Of a DNA stretch of 14,854 bases, positions 1 through 6,472 are shown in pieces. The DNA comes from JBGLNL01 sp046484125. GTDB taxonomy: Bacteria > Chloroflexota > Dehalococcoidia > SZUA-161 > SpSt-899. The notes beneath the pieces were generated by a model. The model was not told the origin of the DNA, searched no databases, and was given only the letters and a program-made list of their open reading frames with translations. Every line of letters starts with the position of its first letter. The stretch's first letter is position 1. The stretch spans positions 1-14,854 of the forward strand of contig JAWOBX010000016.1 of NCBI GenBank assembly GCA_046484125.1, written 5' to 3'. A program made the translations under genes and the position numbers.

Positions 1-119
1 AATCCGGGGGCATTTTAAAGCCAGTGAATACCTCCGTGCTCTTTAAATTCACTACCTGTTGAAAAGCTTCCCTCAATAAGCATTTGATGAACAGCTTTGA
101 CGCGTGGCTGTATCCGGTC

Positions 120-1058
120 TTAACCGAGTTTATCCCCAATAAAACCCCGCTGCCCTCGGAGGAATTCGGTCGCGGACATGGGTTTCTTCCCCTCAAGTTG
201 AACCGAGGATAAACCGAGTACCCCTTTGCCGCATTCGACTGCAACCGGGAAGCCGGTTCGGTGTCCGGGGACCACAACCCTGCCCGGTTCGATGTTACGG
301 TCTACTGGGAGGGGCATGGCTCCAAGTATTTTCAATACCTTCCCTTTCCACATTGTGAAACCCCCGGGCCACGGGTAGTACGCCCTTATCCTGCGAGATA
401 AGGTTTCAGCCGGAAGATCCCAGTCGAGCTTTCCGTCCCATTTGGATATCCGCCTGGTATAAGTCGCCTCTCTATTATCTTGACGCTTCGGCTCCAATTT
501 ATGCTCAAACCACTCTGGAAGAACGGTCATGAAGAGGTCTGCTCCAGATTCAGCCAGCTTGATCTCCAGAGATTCCGTGGTATCCGTTTTCTCTATGGGA
601 AGATTGCTTTGGGCTAAGATTGGACCGGTATCCAGGCCCGGCTCCATCAACATGATAGTTACTCCCGTTTCCTCATCACCTGATAATATTGCCGAGGCTA
701 CCGGTGAGGCTCCCCGATATCTGGGCAGGAGAGATGGATGGATGTTCAGGCAACCGAAAGGAGGGATTTCGAGAACAGCCGGAGGAAGAATCTGGCCGAA
801 GGCCGCAACCGCGATCAAATCCGGCTTTATGGATCTTAATCGTTCTATCTCATTCGGGTCATCCAATCGCTCGGGTTGAAAGACATCGACACCGTGCTTT
901 ACCGCCAGTTCTTTGACCGGGCCCGGTGTTCGTTTGCGTCCACGGCCGGACGCTTTATCCTGTTGGGTATATACCGCCATTAGATTGTGTTCGCTGTTGA
1001 CCAGCTTTTCAAGAGCTGGCAGACTGAACTGTGGCGTTCCCATAAATACAATTTGCAT
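120..1058 (-). CDS. fmt: Methionyl-tRNA formyltransferase
   Basis: Transfers a formyl group from 10-formyl-tetrahydrofolate to Met-tRNAfMet for translation initiation in the cytoplasm. The 312-aa product matches the family length. The N-terminal formyltransferase fold shows MGTPQF at residues 6-11, the loop SGRGRKRTPGPVK around 37-49, and the catalytic set Asn105, His107 (NIHPSLLPRYRGA) and Asp143 (DTGPIL), which match the N-H-D triad of the Escherichia coli enzyme. The C-terminal tRNA-binding domain follows (YTRRISKWDGKLDW onward). The frame is open a further 89 codons upstream, but that extension is unlike the family and runs into the divergent relA gene. I chose the ATG at 1058, where MQIVFMGTPQF begins, with a GAGGA-type ribosome site about 14 nt before it. 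No clear promoter was found in the 120-nt divergent region. What lies downstream (1-119) is unclear. Confidence 0.97.
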   Translation of the reverse strand: MQIVFMGTPQFSLPALEKLVNSEHNLMAVYTQQDKASGRGRKRTPGPVKELAVKHGVDVFQPERLDDPNEIERLRSIKPDLIAVAAFGQILPPAVLEIPPFGCLNIHPSLLPRYRGASPVASAILSGDEETGVTIMLMEPGLDTGPILAQSNLPIEKTDTTESLEIKLAESGADLFMTVLPEWFEHKLEPKRQDNREATYTRRISKWDGKLDWDLPAETLSRRIRAYYPWPGGFTMWKGKVLKILGAMPLPVDRNIEPGRVVVPGHRTGFPVAVECGKGVLGLSSVQLEGKKPMSATEFLRGQRGFIGDKLG

Positions 1059-1136
1059 AGCTGCTTCAGATTTCCTCTGGTCTATACTCATCAATTCTAA
1101 TAGCTTGATGATGATTTTACCACTTCTTTTTTTGTA

Positions 1137-1165
1137 TTGCACATCGCCTTCTGCCACGTTATACT
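1137..1165 (+). promoter_or_regulatory. Candidate sigma-70 promoter of relA
   Basis: TTGCAC at 1137-1142, a 17-nt spacer, and TATACT at 1160-1165. The -10 matches consensus at 5 of 6 positions, the -35 at 3 of 6. Transcription would start near 1171-1173, on or just before the relA start codon at 1179. The TTG inside the -35 box is also the first possible in-frame start of the relA frame, which makes that far-upstream start unlikely. Confidence 0.5.
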
Positions 1166-1178
1166 CTATATGCTCACA

Positions 1179-3332
1179 ATGGAAATCAATCAGATCATTG
1201 ATAAAGCGAGAGAATATCTGCCTGAAAAGGGTATTCGCCTGATAGAGGATGCCTACCAGTTTGCACTGGATGCGGGTAAGCCGGATCTGGAAAGGTCGCT
1301 GGAGGTGGCCTCTATCGTCGTCCATCTCCAGATGGATGACGATTCACTGGCCGCGTCTTTGCTTGAAGGAATGCCTGAAGGTGTTGATGTTCCTGTAAAG
1401 GGAGAAGGCCGGATATTCAGCGCCAGTACGAAGGAGCTTGTCGACAGCCTCAATAGCGTCAACATGATTCCCTGGTTTTCGACGGATGAGGCACAATCTG
1501 AGAGTCTGCGTAAGATGTTTCTGGCCATGGCCGAGGATATCCGGGTGATAATAATCAGTCTGGCGAAAAGACTGCAACTTATGCGTAATTTAAAAAACCT
1601 GGAACCGGAGAGGCGGCGTGAGATCTCAGAGGAGACTATGGATATCTACGTTCCCCTCGCTCATCGACTGGGAATCAGGGAGGTCAAGAGCGAACTGGAG
1701 GATATCGCCTTCTATAACCTTCATCCTGAAGAGTACAGGGAGATCACTGAACTGCTCGATGTCAAACAGGAACAGTGGCAGAGGGATATCGCTCATGCGA
1801 TAAGGCTGTTGAATGATGAATTCAAGAAAGCCGGGCTTGAGGCTGATATAGATGGGAGGCCGAAGAGCGTTCGAAGTATATATCGTAAAATGATGAGGTA
1901 TGCAGATGAGGGGAAGGAGATCACCGACATATATGATCTCATGGCTGTGCGTATACTGGTCAATGAGGTTCACGATTGTTACAATGCCCTCGGCATAGTT
2001 CACAGCTTGTGGCATCCACTTCCCGGTCAGTTCGATGACTACATAGCCAACCCCAGGGGAAACCTGTATCAATCGCTGCATACAACGGTCATGGCCTTAC
2101 AGGGTAAGGCCCTCGAAATACAGATCAGAACCTATGAAATGCACCGTACGAATGAGTACGGGGTAGCCGCTCACTGGCGTTATAAAGAGGGTGACAGGAG
2201 AGACGTACGCTTCGATGAGAAGGTTTCCTGGCTCAGACAGTTAATGGAATGGCAGCAGGATCTCAGTGAGGCGGCGTTTTTCGAAACGCTGAAAACCGAT
2301 GTGTTTAAGGATCAGGTATACGTTTTTACGCCAATGGGTGAGGTAAAAGAACTGCCTCAGGGCTCTACTCCACTGGATTTCGCCTATCGCGTTCATACGG
2401 ATCTGGGTCACCGTTGTACCGGGGCGAAGGTCAATGGCCGTATTGTTCCTCTAACGTATCAGCTTAAAAATGGTGACGTGGTGAGCGTATTGAGCACCAA
2501 AGCGGATCGGGGTCCAAGCCTCGACTGGCTCAATCCTGAAGCCGGATATGTCAGAAGCGGCCATGCGAGGGAAAAGATACGGGCGTGGTTCAGGAAAAGA
2601 GAGCGTGCTGAGAACCTGGAAAGGGGAAAACATCTGTTTGAGAAGGAACGTAAAAGGCTGGGGGTAACCGTGGGCCTTGACGAAATTGCTGAACTGTTTG
2701 GTTACAGCGATCAAAACGAGTTTCTGATCGCCATTGGCTGCGGGGATATCAGTCCCCAGCAGATTGGTCCCAGAGTAATACCGCCCAAAAGCGTAGAGGA
2801 AAGCGAGCCCCCTGCGAGGCAGGAGACTCCCCGGAAACCTCAGGTAACTACCGGGGTGGAGGTACAGGGTGTGGGGGACCTTCTTGCCCATATCGCCGCG
2901 TGTTGTTCTCCGGTTCCCGGTGATGAGATAGTGGGTTACGTGACACGTTCCAAGGGTGTCACCGTTCATCACAGGGAATGCCCTAACATCGTAAACATTG
3001 AGGATCCGGAAAGGCTTATAGAAGTCAGTTGGGGTGCCGACCAGGAATCGTACCCCGTTTCCATCATAGTTAAGGTTAATGACAGAGTGGGATTACTCAA
3101 GGATATTACGACCGTCATCTCCGAGACGAGGATCAATATCGATACGATATCAAGCTCCGATCACGATGATGGCACTTCTACCATTTACCTCACTATAGAG
3201 ATTACCAGCATCGATCACTTAAGCCGGCTCCTCTCCAAACTTGAGGGCCTGCGAGGGGTAATCAGTGCCAGTCGTTCCGCGCCGGGAAAGAAGAAGGGCA
3301 AGAGGCGCCCGGCTGCTAAAAGTACTAAATAG
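1179..3332 (+). CDS. relA: RelA/SpoT-family (p)ppGpp synthetase with degenerate HD hydrolase domain
   Basis: Stringent-response enzyme that makes (p)ppGpp from ATP and GTP/GDP when amino acids run short, acting at the ribosome. The 717-aa product has the long Rel layout. Residues about 35-140 are an HD-domain remnant: the usual LLHDVVEDT reads LLEGMPEGV at 61-69, the first His position (HPL) reads RSL, and ADRLHNMRT reads AKRLQLMRN at 128-137. The synthetase domain looks intact: RPKS at 227, DIYDLMAVR near 250, YQSLHT near 297, EIQIRT at 313 and GVAAHWRYKEG. The sequence before the YQSLHT loop is QFDDYI, like the EXDD of synthetase-only RelA and unlike RFKD of bifunctional Rel. TGS is about 380-440, the CC...H...C zinc-finger-type segment about 575-601 and ACT 626-700. 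ATG 1179 gives MEINQIIDKAREYLP; ATG 1170 is the alternative. No Shine-Dalgarno is visible. uvrC follows 12 nt downstream. Confidence 0.95.
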   Translation: MEINQIIDKAREYLPEKGIRLIEDAYQFALDAGKPDLERSLEVASIVVHLQMDDDSLAASLLEGMPEGVDVPVKGEGRIFSASTKELVDSLNSVNMIPWFSTDEAQSESLRKMFLAMAEDIRVIIISLAKRLQLMRNLKNLEPERRREISEETMDIYVPLAHRLGIREVKSELEDIAFYNLHPEEYREITELLDVKQEQWQRDIAHAIRLLNDEFKKAGLEADIDGRPKSVRSIYRKMMRYADEGKEITDIYDLMAVRILVNEVHDCYNALGIVHSLWHPLPGQFDDYIANPRGNLYQSLHTTVMALQGKALEIQIRTYEMHRTNEYGVAAHWRYKEGDRRDVRFDEKVSWLRQLMEWQQDLSEAAFFETLKTDVFKDQVYVFTPMGEVKELPQGSTPLDFAYRVHTDLGHRCTGAKVNGRIVPLTYQLKNGDVVSVLSTKADRGPSLDWLNPEAGYVRSGHAREKIRAWFRKRERAENLERGKHLFEKERKRLGVTVGLDEIAELFGYSDQNEFLIAIGCGDISPQQIGPRVIPPKSVEESEPPARQETPRKPQVTTGVEVQGVGDLLAHIAACCSPVPGDEIVGYVTRSKGVTVHHRECPNIVNIEDPERLIEVSWGADQESYPVSIIVKVNDRVGLLKDITTVISETRINIDTISSSDHDDGTSTIYLTIEITSIDHLSRLLSKLEGLRGVISASRSAPGKKKGKRRPAAKSTK

Positions 3333-3344
3333 AACTTCAAAGCT

Positions 3345-5165
3345 ATGTTGACTCCGTCTTTAGAGGCCCGAACTCTGCCGGATAAACCCGGTGTCTACCT
3401 GTTTTACGATACTGAGGGCATGGTTATATACGTAGGTAAAGCCTCAAGCTTACGCAATCGGGTGAAGTCATATTTTGCATCGCGGCCGCTCTCTCCGAAG
3501 GTTCAAATGATGGTACCGGCGATTGCCGGTATCGACTTCATCCTGGCCGGTTCTGATCAGGAGGCACTTATACTTGAGAGTAACCTGATTAAGAGGCATA
3601 AACCTCGGTACAATGTTAGACTCAAGGATGATAAGAGCTACCCTTACCTGAAAATCACACTGGCTGAGAAGTGGCCGAGGGTACACGTTACCAGGCGGCT
3701 CAGAGAAGATGGGAGCCGGTATTTTGGCCCCTATGCCAGCGGAAGATCCCTGCGTCAGACAATTGATTTGATGAACAAGCTCTTCAAGTACAGGACATGC
3801 AAGAAATCTATCAACGGCATTGAAGATCGGCCATGTCTTATGTACCATATCAATCGATGTGCCGCTCCCTGTATTGGCGAGGTAAGTGAGAGTGAGTACC
3901 GGGAAATAATTCAAAAGGTGATCCTTTTTCTGGAGGGCAAACAGGATAGAGTGATTCGCCAGTTGCGAAGGCAGATGCAAAGGGCGTCACGTGAGATGGA
4001 ATTTGAAAAGGCGGCCGCGTTAAGGGACCAGGTGAGAGCGATAGAGAGCGTAATGGAGCAGCAAAAGGCGGTCTCTTCCCGTAAGCTGAACAATGATGTC
4101 ATTGCCATTGCCCCTCATGGCAATACGGCCCTGGCACAGGTTTTTTTCGTCAGAAATGGTAAGCTGATTGGCAAAGAACATTTTTCTCTGGAGGGTGCCA
4201 CGGATGAGACGGCTGGAAAGGTAACCGGTAGTTTCATTGAGCAATTCTACAGCGCCGGTGCGCAAATTCCCCCGGAGATACTTATTCAGGAGGAGCCCGA
4301 GGACAAACCGATAATCAAAAGCTGGCTTGAAGCCAGGCGCGGGAGCAGTATCCGCCTGGTAGTTCCCCGGAGGGGTGAAAAGAGGCAGTTGCTTGAGATG
4401 GCCGCTGAAAACGCGGTTGAAGCCATGCAGCAAATGCAACTGAAATGGCTTGCTGATGAGGGTAAGACCGGCGCGGCGCTTAAGGAACTGCGTGATGTTC
4501 TGGGTCTGCCTGAGATGCCGAAAAGAATTGAATGCTATGATATATCCAGCCTGCAGGGGACTTCGGCCGTGGGAAGTATGGTTGTTTTCGAGGAGGGAAG
4601 GCCGAGAACGGGCCAGTACCGCAGATTTAAGATAAAGACAGTGGGCGGTGCGGATGATTATGCCATGATGCGGGAGGTGCTGAGGCGCCGTTTCAGGCGG
4701 GTGGGGAAATCAATGGAATCGAACGATGAAACCGGCTGGGTTTCACCTGACTTGCTGATTATCGACGGGGGCCGGGGACATCTCAATATCGCGGTACAGG
4801 CAATGCGGGAAATGGGCATGGGAACGGTTCCTGTAGCCAGTATAGCTAAGGAAAACGAGGATGTTTTTATCCCCCAAAGAACTGCTCCTTTGGAGTTTGA
4901 GAGGAATTCACCGGCTCATTATCTATTGCAGAGAATTCGTGATGAGGCCCACAGGTTTGCCGTTTCCTATCATACAAAGGTGCGTAAAAAGGGTGCGCTG
5001 AAGTCCAGGCTTGATAGCGTGCCCGGCATAGGGCCAAAGCGAAGGCGGGCTCTGGTAAGGAGGTTCGGGTCGGTCAAAGGTATACGTGAGGCCTCCGTTG
5101 ATGAACTGGCTTCGGTTCCGGGGATGAACCACAAGCTGGCGGCGAATTTGAAGGAGTTTTTATAA
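3345..5165 (+). CDS. uvrC: Excinuclease ABC subunit C
   Basis: Nuclease of UvrABC nucleotide excision repair that cuts the damaged strand on both sides of the lesion. The 606-aa product has the full domain order. The GIY-YIG nuclease (about 13-90) has GVY at 16, YVG at 29, Arg39 and Glu78. Four cysteines at 152, 164, 172 and 176 match the iron-sulfur ligands described in this family. The UVR (UvrB-contact) segment is near 204-237 (REMEFEKAAALRDQV). The RNase H-like C-terminal nuclease contains ECYDIS (Asp399), IIDGGRGH (Asp474) and EAHRFAV (His536). Two helix-hairpin-helix motifs lie at 555-606 (VPGIGPKRR and VPGMNHKLA). The ATG is 12 nt after the relA stop with no convincing Shine-Dalgarno, so translation may depend on coupling to relA; a TTG directly follows as an alternative start. 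Nothing appears missing or broken. Confidence 0.97.
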   Translation: MLTPSLEARTLPDKPGVYLFYDTEGMVIYVGKASSLRNRVKSYFASRPLSPKVQMMVPAIAGIDFILAGSDQEALILESNLIKRHKPRYNVRLKDDKSYPYLKITLAEKWPRVHVTRRLREDGSRYFGPYASGRSLRQTIDLMNKLFKYRTCKKSINGIEDRPCLMYHINRCAAPCIGEVSESEYREIIQKVILFLEGKQDRVIRQLRRQMQRASREMEFEKAAALRDQVRAIESVMEQQKAVSSRKLNNDVIAIAPHGNTALAQVFFVRNGKLIGKEHFSLEGATDETAGKVTGSFIEQFYSAGAQIPPEILIQEEPEDKPIIKSWLEARRGSSIRLVVPRRGEKRQLLEMAAENAVEAMQQMQLKWLADEGKTGAALKELRDVLGLPEMPKRIECYDISSLQGTSAVGSMVVFEEGRPRTGQYRRFKIKTVGGADDYAMMREVLRRRFRRVGKSMESNDETGWVSPDLLIIDGGRGHLNIAVQAMREMGMGTVPVASIAKENEDVFIPQRTAPLEFERNSPAHYLLQRIRDEAHRFAVSYHTKVRKKGALKSRLDSVPGIGPKRRRALVRRFGSVKGIREASVDELASVPGMNHKLAANLKEFL

Positions 5166-5174
5166 GCGGTTGAC

Positions 5175-5212
5175 GCTGCTGATTTTATATGGAAAAGCAG
5201 CAATTTTAATTA
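5175..5212 (+). terminator. Weak candidate terminator after uvrC
   Basis: GCTGCT at 5175-5180 pairs with AGCAGC at 5196-5201, with possible inner TTTT/AAA pairs, followed by AATTTTAATT. It starts 9 nt after the uvrC stop. The stem is short and the T-run is interrupted, so termination efficiency is doubtful. Confidence 0.4.
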
Positions 5213-5258
5213 TGAAGCCTGATTTTCCAGTGTGGCTGAGTACAATCATATTTCTCCG

Positions 5259-5286
5259 CCGGGAAGAGTTTTATCTCACCCGGTTT
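5259..5286 (+). terminator. Second hairpin between uvrC and tRNA-Ser
   Basis: CCGGG at 5259-5263 pairs with CCCGG at 5279-5283, and an inner GAG/CTC helix is offset by unpaired A residues. TTTG follows. It could be the real end of the relA-uvrC transcript or a structure without function; the T-tract is only three bases. Confidence 0.3.
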
Positions 5287-5377
5287 GTCGGTACAATCGA
5301 TAACAGATGATTGAAACTCCGGTTATTTACGGGACTGTACGACAGCCGTACTGGTATAAGCAGGCGAATCCGTAATT

Positions 5378-5406
5378 TTGAAAACTTCGTCCAAGTGTTC
5401 TATAAT
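5378..5406 (+). promoter_or_regulatory. Consensus-like sigma-70 promoter of tRNA-Ser
   Basis: TTGAAA at 5378-5383, a spacer of exactly 17 nt, and a perfect TATAAT at 5401-5406. Transcription should start near 5413, about 8 nt before the mature tRNA. It is the best promoter in the window, as expected for a stable RNA. Confidence 0.8.
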
Positions 5407-5420
5407 ATGGGGTGCAATGT

Positions 5421-5512
5421 GGAGGGGTCGCATAGTGGCTTAGTGCGGGCGCCTGCTAAGCGCTTACCGGGGTTAAACCTGGTCGTGGGTTCGAATCCCA
5501 CCCCCTCCGCCA
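5421..5512 (+). tRNA. trnS-GCU: tRNA-Ser (anticodon GCU)
   Basis: The 92-nt cloverleaf includes an encoded CCA. The acceptor stem pairs GGAGGGG (5421-5427) with CCCCTCC, discriminator G at 5509, then CCA at 5510-5512. The anticodon stem GGCGC/GCGCT (5448-5452 and 5460-5464, one G:U) encloses the loop CTGCTAA with GCT at 5455-5457, which reads AGC and AGU serine codons. The long variable arm (ACCGGGG paired with CCTGGT) is the class II mark of serine tRNAs. The T arm is GTGGG-TTCGAAT-CCCAC. It stands alone between its own promoter and terminator. Confidence 0.98.
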
Positions 5513-5526
5513 TTCGGTTAGGAATG

Positions 5527-5552
5527 AGCCCCCTGGTACCAGGGGGCTTTTT
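5527..5552 (+). terminator. Rho-independent terminator of tRNA-Ser
   Basis: A 22-nt perfect palindrome (AGCCCCCTGGT followed by its exact reverse complement, 5527-5548) forms a strong GC-rich hairpin with a GTAC loop, followed by T residues at 5548-5552. It lies 14 nt after the tRNA CCA end. The T-tract supports plus-strand use. Confidence 0.9.
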
Positions 5553-5661
5553 CGATTAGGGGACCTTTTAATCAAGCGGGGACTTCGAGCGTGTGGTGGT
5601 GATTTTCCGGTTTCATAATTCCCCAGGGATTGGGGGTAATGGGGTTGATCAGAGATTTCAT

Positions 5662-5667
5662 AGGTGA
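5662..5667 (+). promoter_or_regulatory. Ribosome binding site that fixes the lgt TTG start
   Basis: AGGTGA at 5662-5667 lies 6 nt before the TTG at 5674. No ATG in frame gives a full-length protein with comparable spacing, so this site is the main reason for choosing TTG. Confidence 0.7.
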
Positions 5668-5673
5668 ACTGCT

Positions 5674-6468
5674 TTGGAAATAGGAATAGATCCCGTATTG
5701 TTCAATATCGGCTCGCTGGAGGTAAGATGGTATGGCCTGATGGTGGCCCTGGCGGTGATGGTCGGTGTGACTGTACCAGTACTGATAGCCAGAAAGGAAG
5801 GCCTGGGTGGCATAACCGGGAAACAGGTCGTATCGGTGGCCATATGGGCAGTGCCCGGCGGAATTGTCGGGGCCCGGCTGATTCACGTCATCGATCGCTG
5901 GGGTTATTTTGTTGATAATCCGGGCGAAATCATCGGGGGGGAGGGGATGGGTGTATTTGGAGCTATTTTGGGAGGGACGATTGTTGGTGTGCTGTATGCC
6001 AGAATCAAGGGCTTCCCCATCGGGCGGTTATGTGATATCGCGGCATTTGGCTTGATACTGGCACAGGCTGTCGGAAGAATCGGCTGTCTCATCAATGGCT
6101 GCTGTTATGGTACCTCTACGGACCTTCCATGGGGGACGGTCTGGACCCACCCTGAATCTTATTTCCCCGCTAATCTGGGGGCGGTGCATCCAACCCAGCT
6201 TTATGAACTGATTTTTGACCTTTTTGTGTTTGCCTTTCTCTGGGTTATATGGAAGAGGGTAAAACCGCCGGGCGCTTTATATCTTATCTACATCTCAACC
6301 TACTCGGTGGGGCGGTTTCTAATAAGCTTCCTCAGGGAGAATCAGGAGGAGCTGGCCGGTCTGCAACAGGCTCAGGTTGTTTCCCTGATAGTGCTCGCTA
6401 TAGCTGTATCGCTGCTGGTTTACCTTTACAGGCGGCGTAAATCCGAGCGGGATACAGCCCTGCCGTGA
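5674..6468 (+). CDS. lgt: Prolipoprotein diacylglyceryl transferase
   Basis: Integral membrane enzyme that moves diacylglycerol from phosphatidylglycerol to the lipobox cysteine of prolipoproteins, the first step of lipoprotein maturation. The 264-aa length and the several hydrophobic segments fit the seven-helix Lgt fold. Recognisable marks are VRWYGLM near 17-23, PGGIVGARL near 61-69, the signature segment GRIGCLINGCCYG at 134-146 containing the key Arg135, VHPTQLYE at 171-178, and GRFLISFLRE near the C-terminus. The E. coli signature is GRIGNFINGE, so this copy has Cys where E. coli has the first Asn. The loop holding E. coli His103 reads GMGVFGAILGG, with Phe95 at that place; I recall aromatic residues there in other phyla, so this need not mean loss of activity. 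The start is TTG with a good ribosome site. The gene ends 4 nt from the convergent DnaC-like gene. Confidence 0.94.
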   Translation: MEIGIDPVLFNIGSLEVRWYGLMVALAVMVGVTVPVLIARKEGLGGITGKQVVSVAIWAVPGGIVGARLIHVIDRWGYFVDNPGEIIGGEGMGVFGAILGGTIVGVLYARIKGFPIGRLCDIAAFGLILAQAVGRIGCLINGCCYGTSTDLPWGTVWTHPESYFPANLGAVHPTQLYELIFDLFVFAFLWVIWKRVKPPGALYLIYISTYSVGRFLISFLRENQEELAGLQQAQVVSLIVLAIAVSLLVYLYRRRKSERDTALP

Positions 6469-6472
6469 GTAT

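Noticed and set aside
1..52. Possible start of a minus-strand gene after fmt (GTG at 52, reading VNLKSTEVFTGFKMPPD, open to the edge), or an ATG at 13 after a GGAGG.
   Set aside because: Only 17 codons are visible, the ribosome site for the GTG is poor, and the GGAGG is 17 nt from the ATG. It could be real but cannot be supported.
23..53. Inverted repeat AGTGAAT (23-29) with ATTCACT (47-53) downstream of fmt.
   Set aside because: The seven A/T-rich pairs enclose a 17-nt loop and no T-run follows, so it is not a convincing terminator.
1059..1325. Longer fmt reading frame with 89 extra N-terminal codons.
   Set aside because: The extension overlaps relA on the other strand, does not resemble the family, and ends exactly where the normal Fmt start MQIVFMGTPQF occurs.
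5311..5559. Plus-strand open frame of 82 codons.
   Set aside because: It runs through the tRNA-Ser gene and its terminator, so it is not a protein gene.
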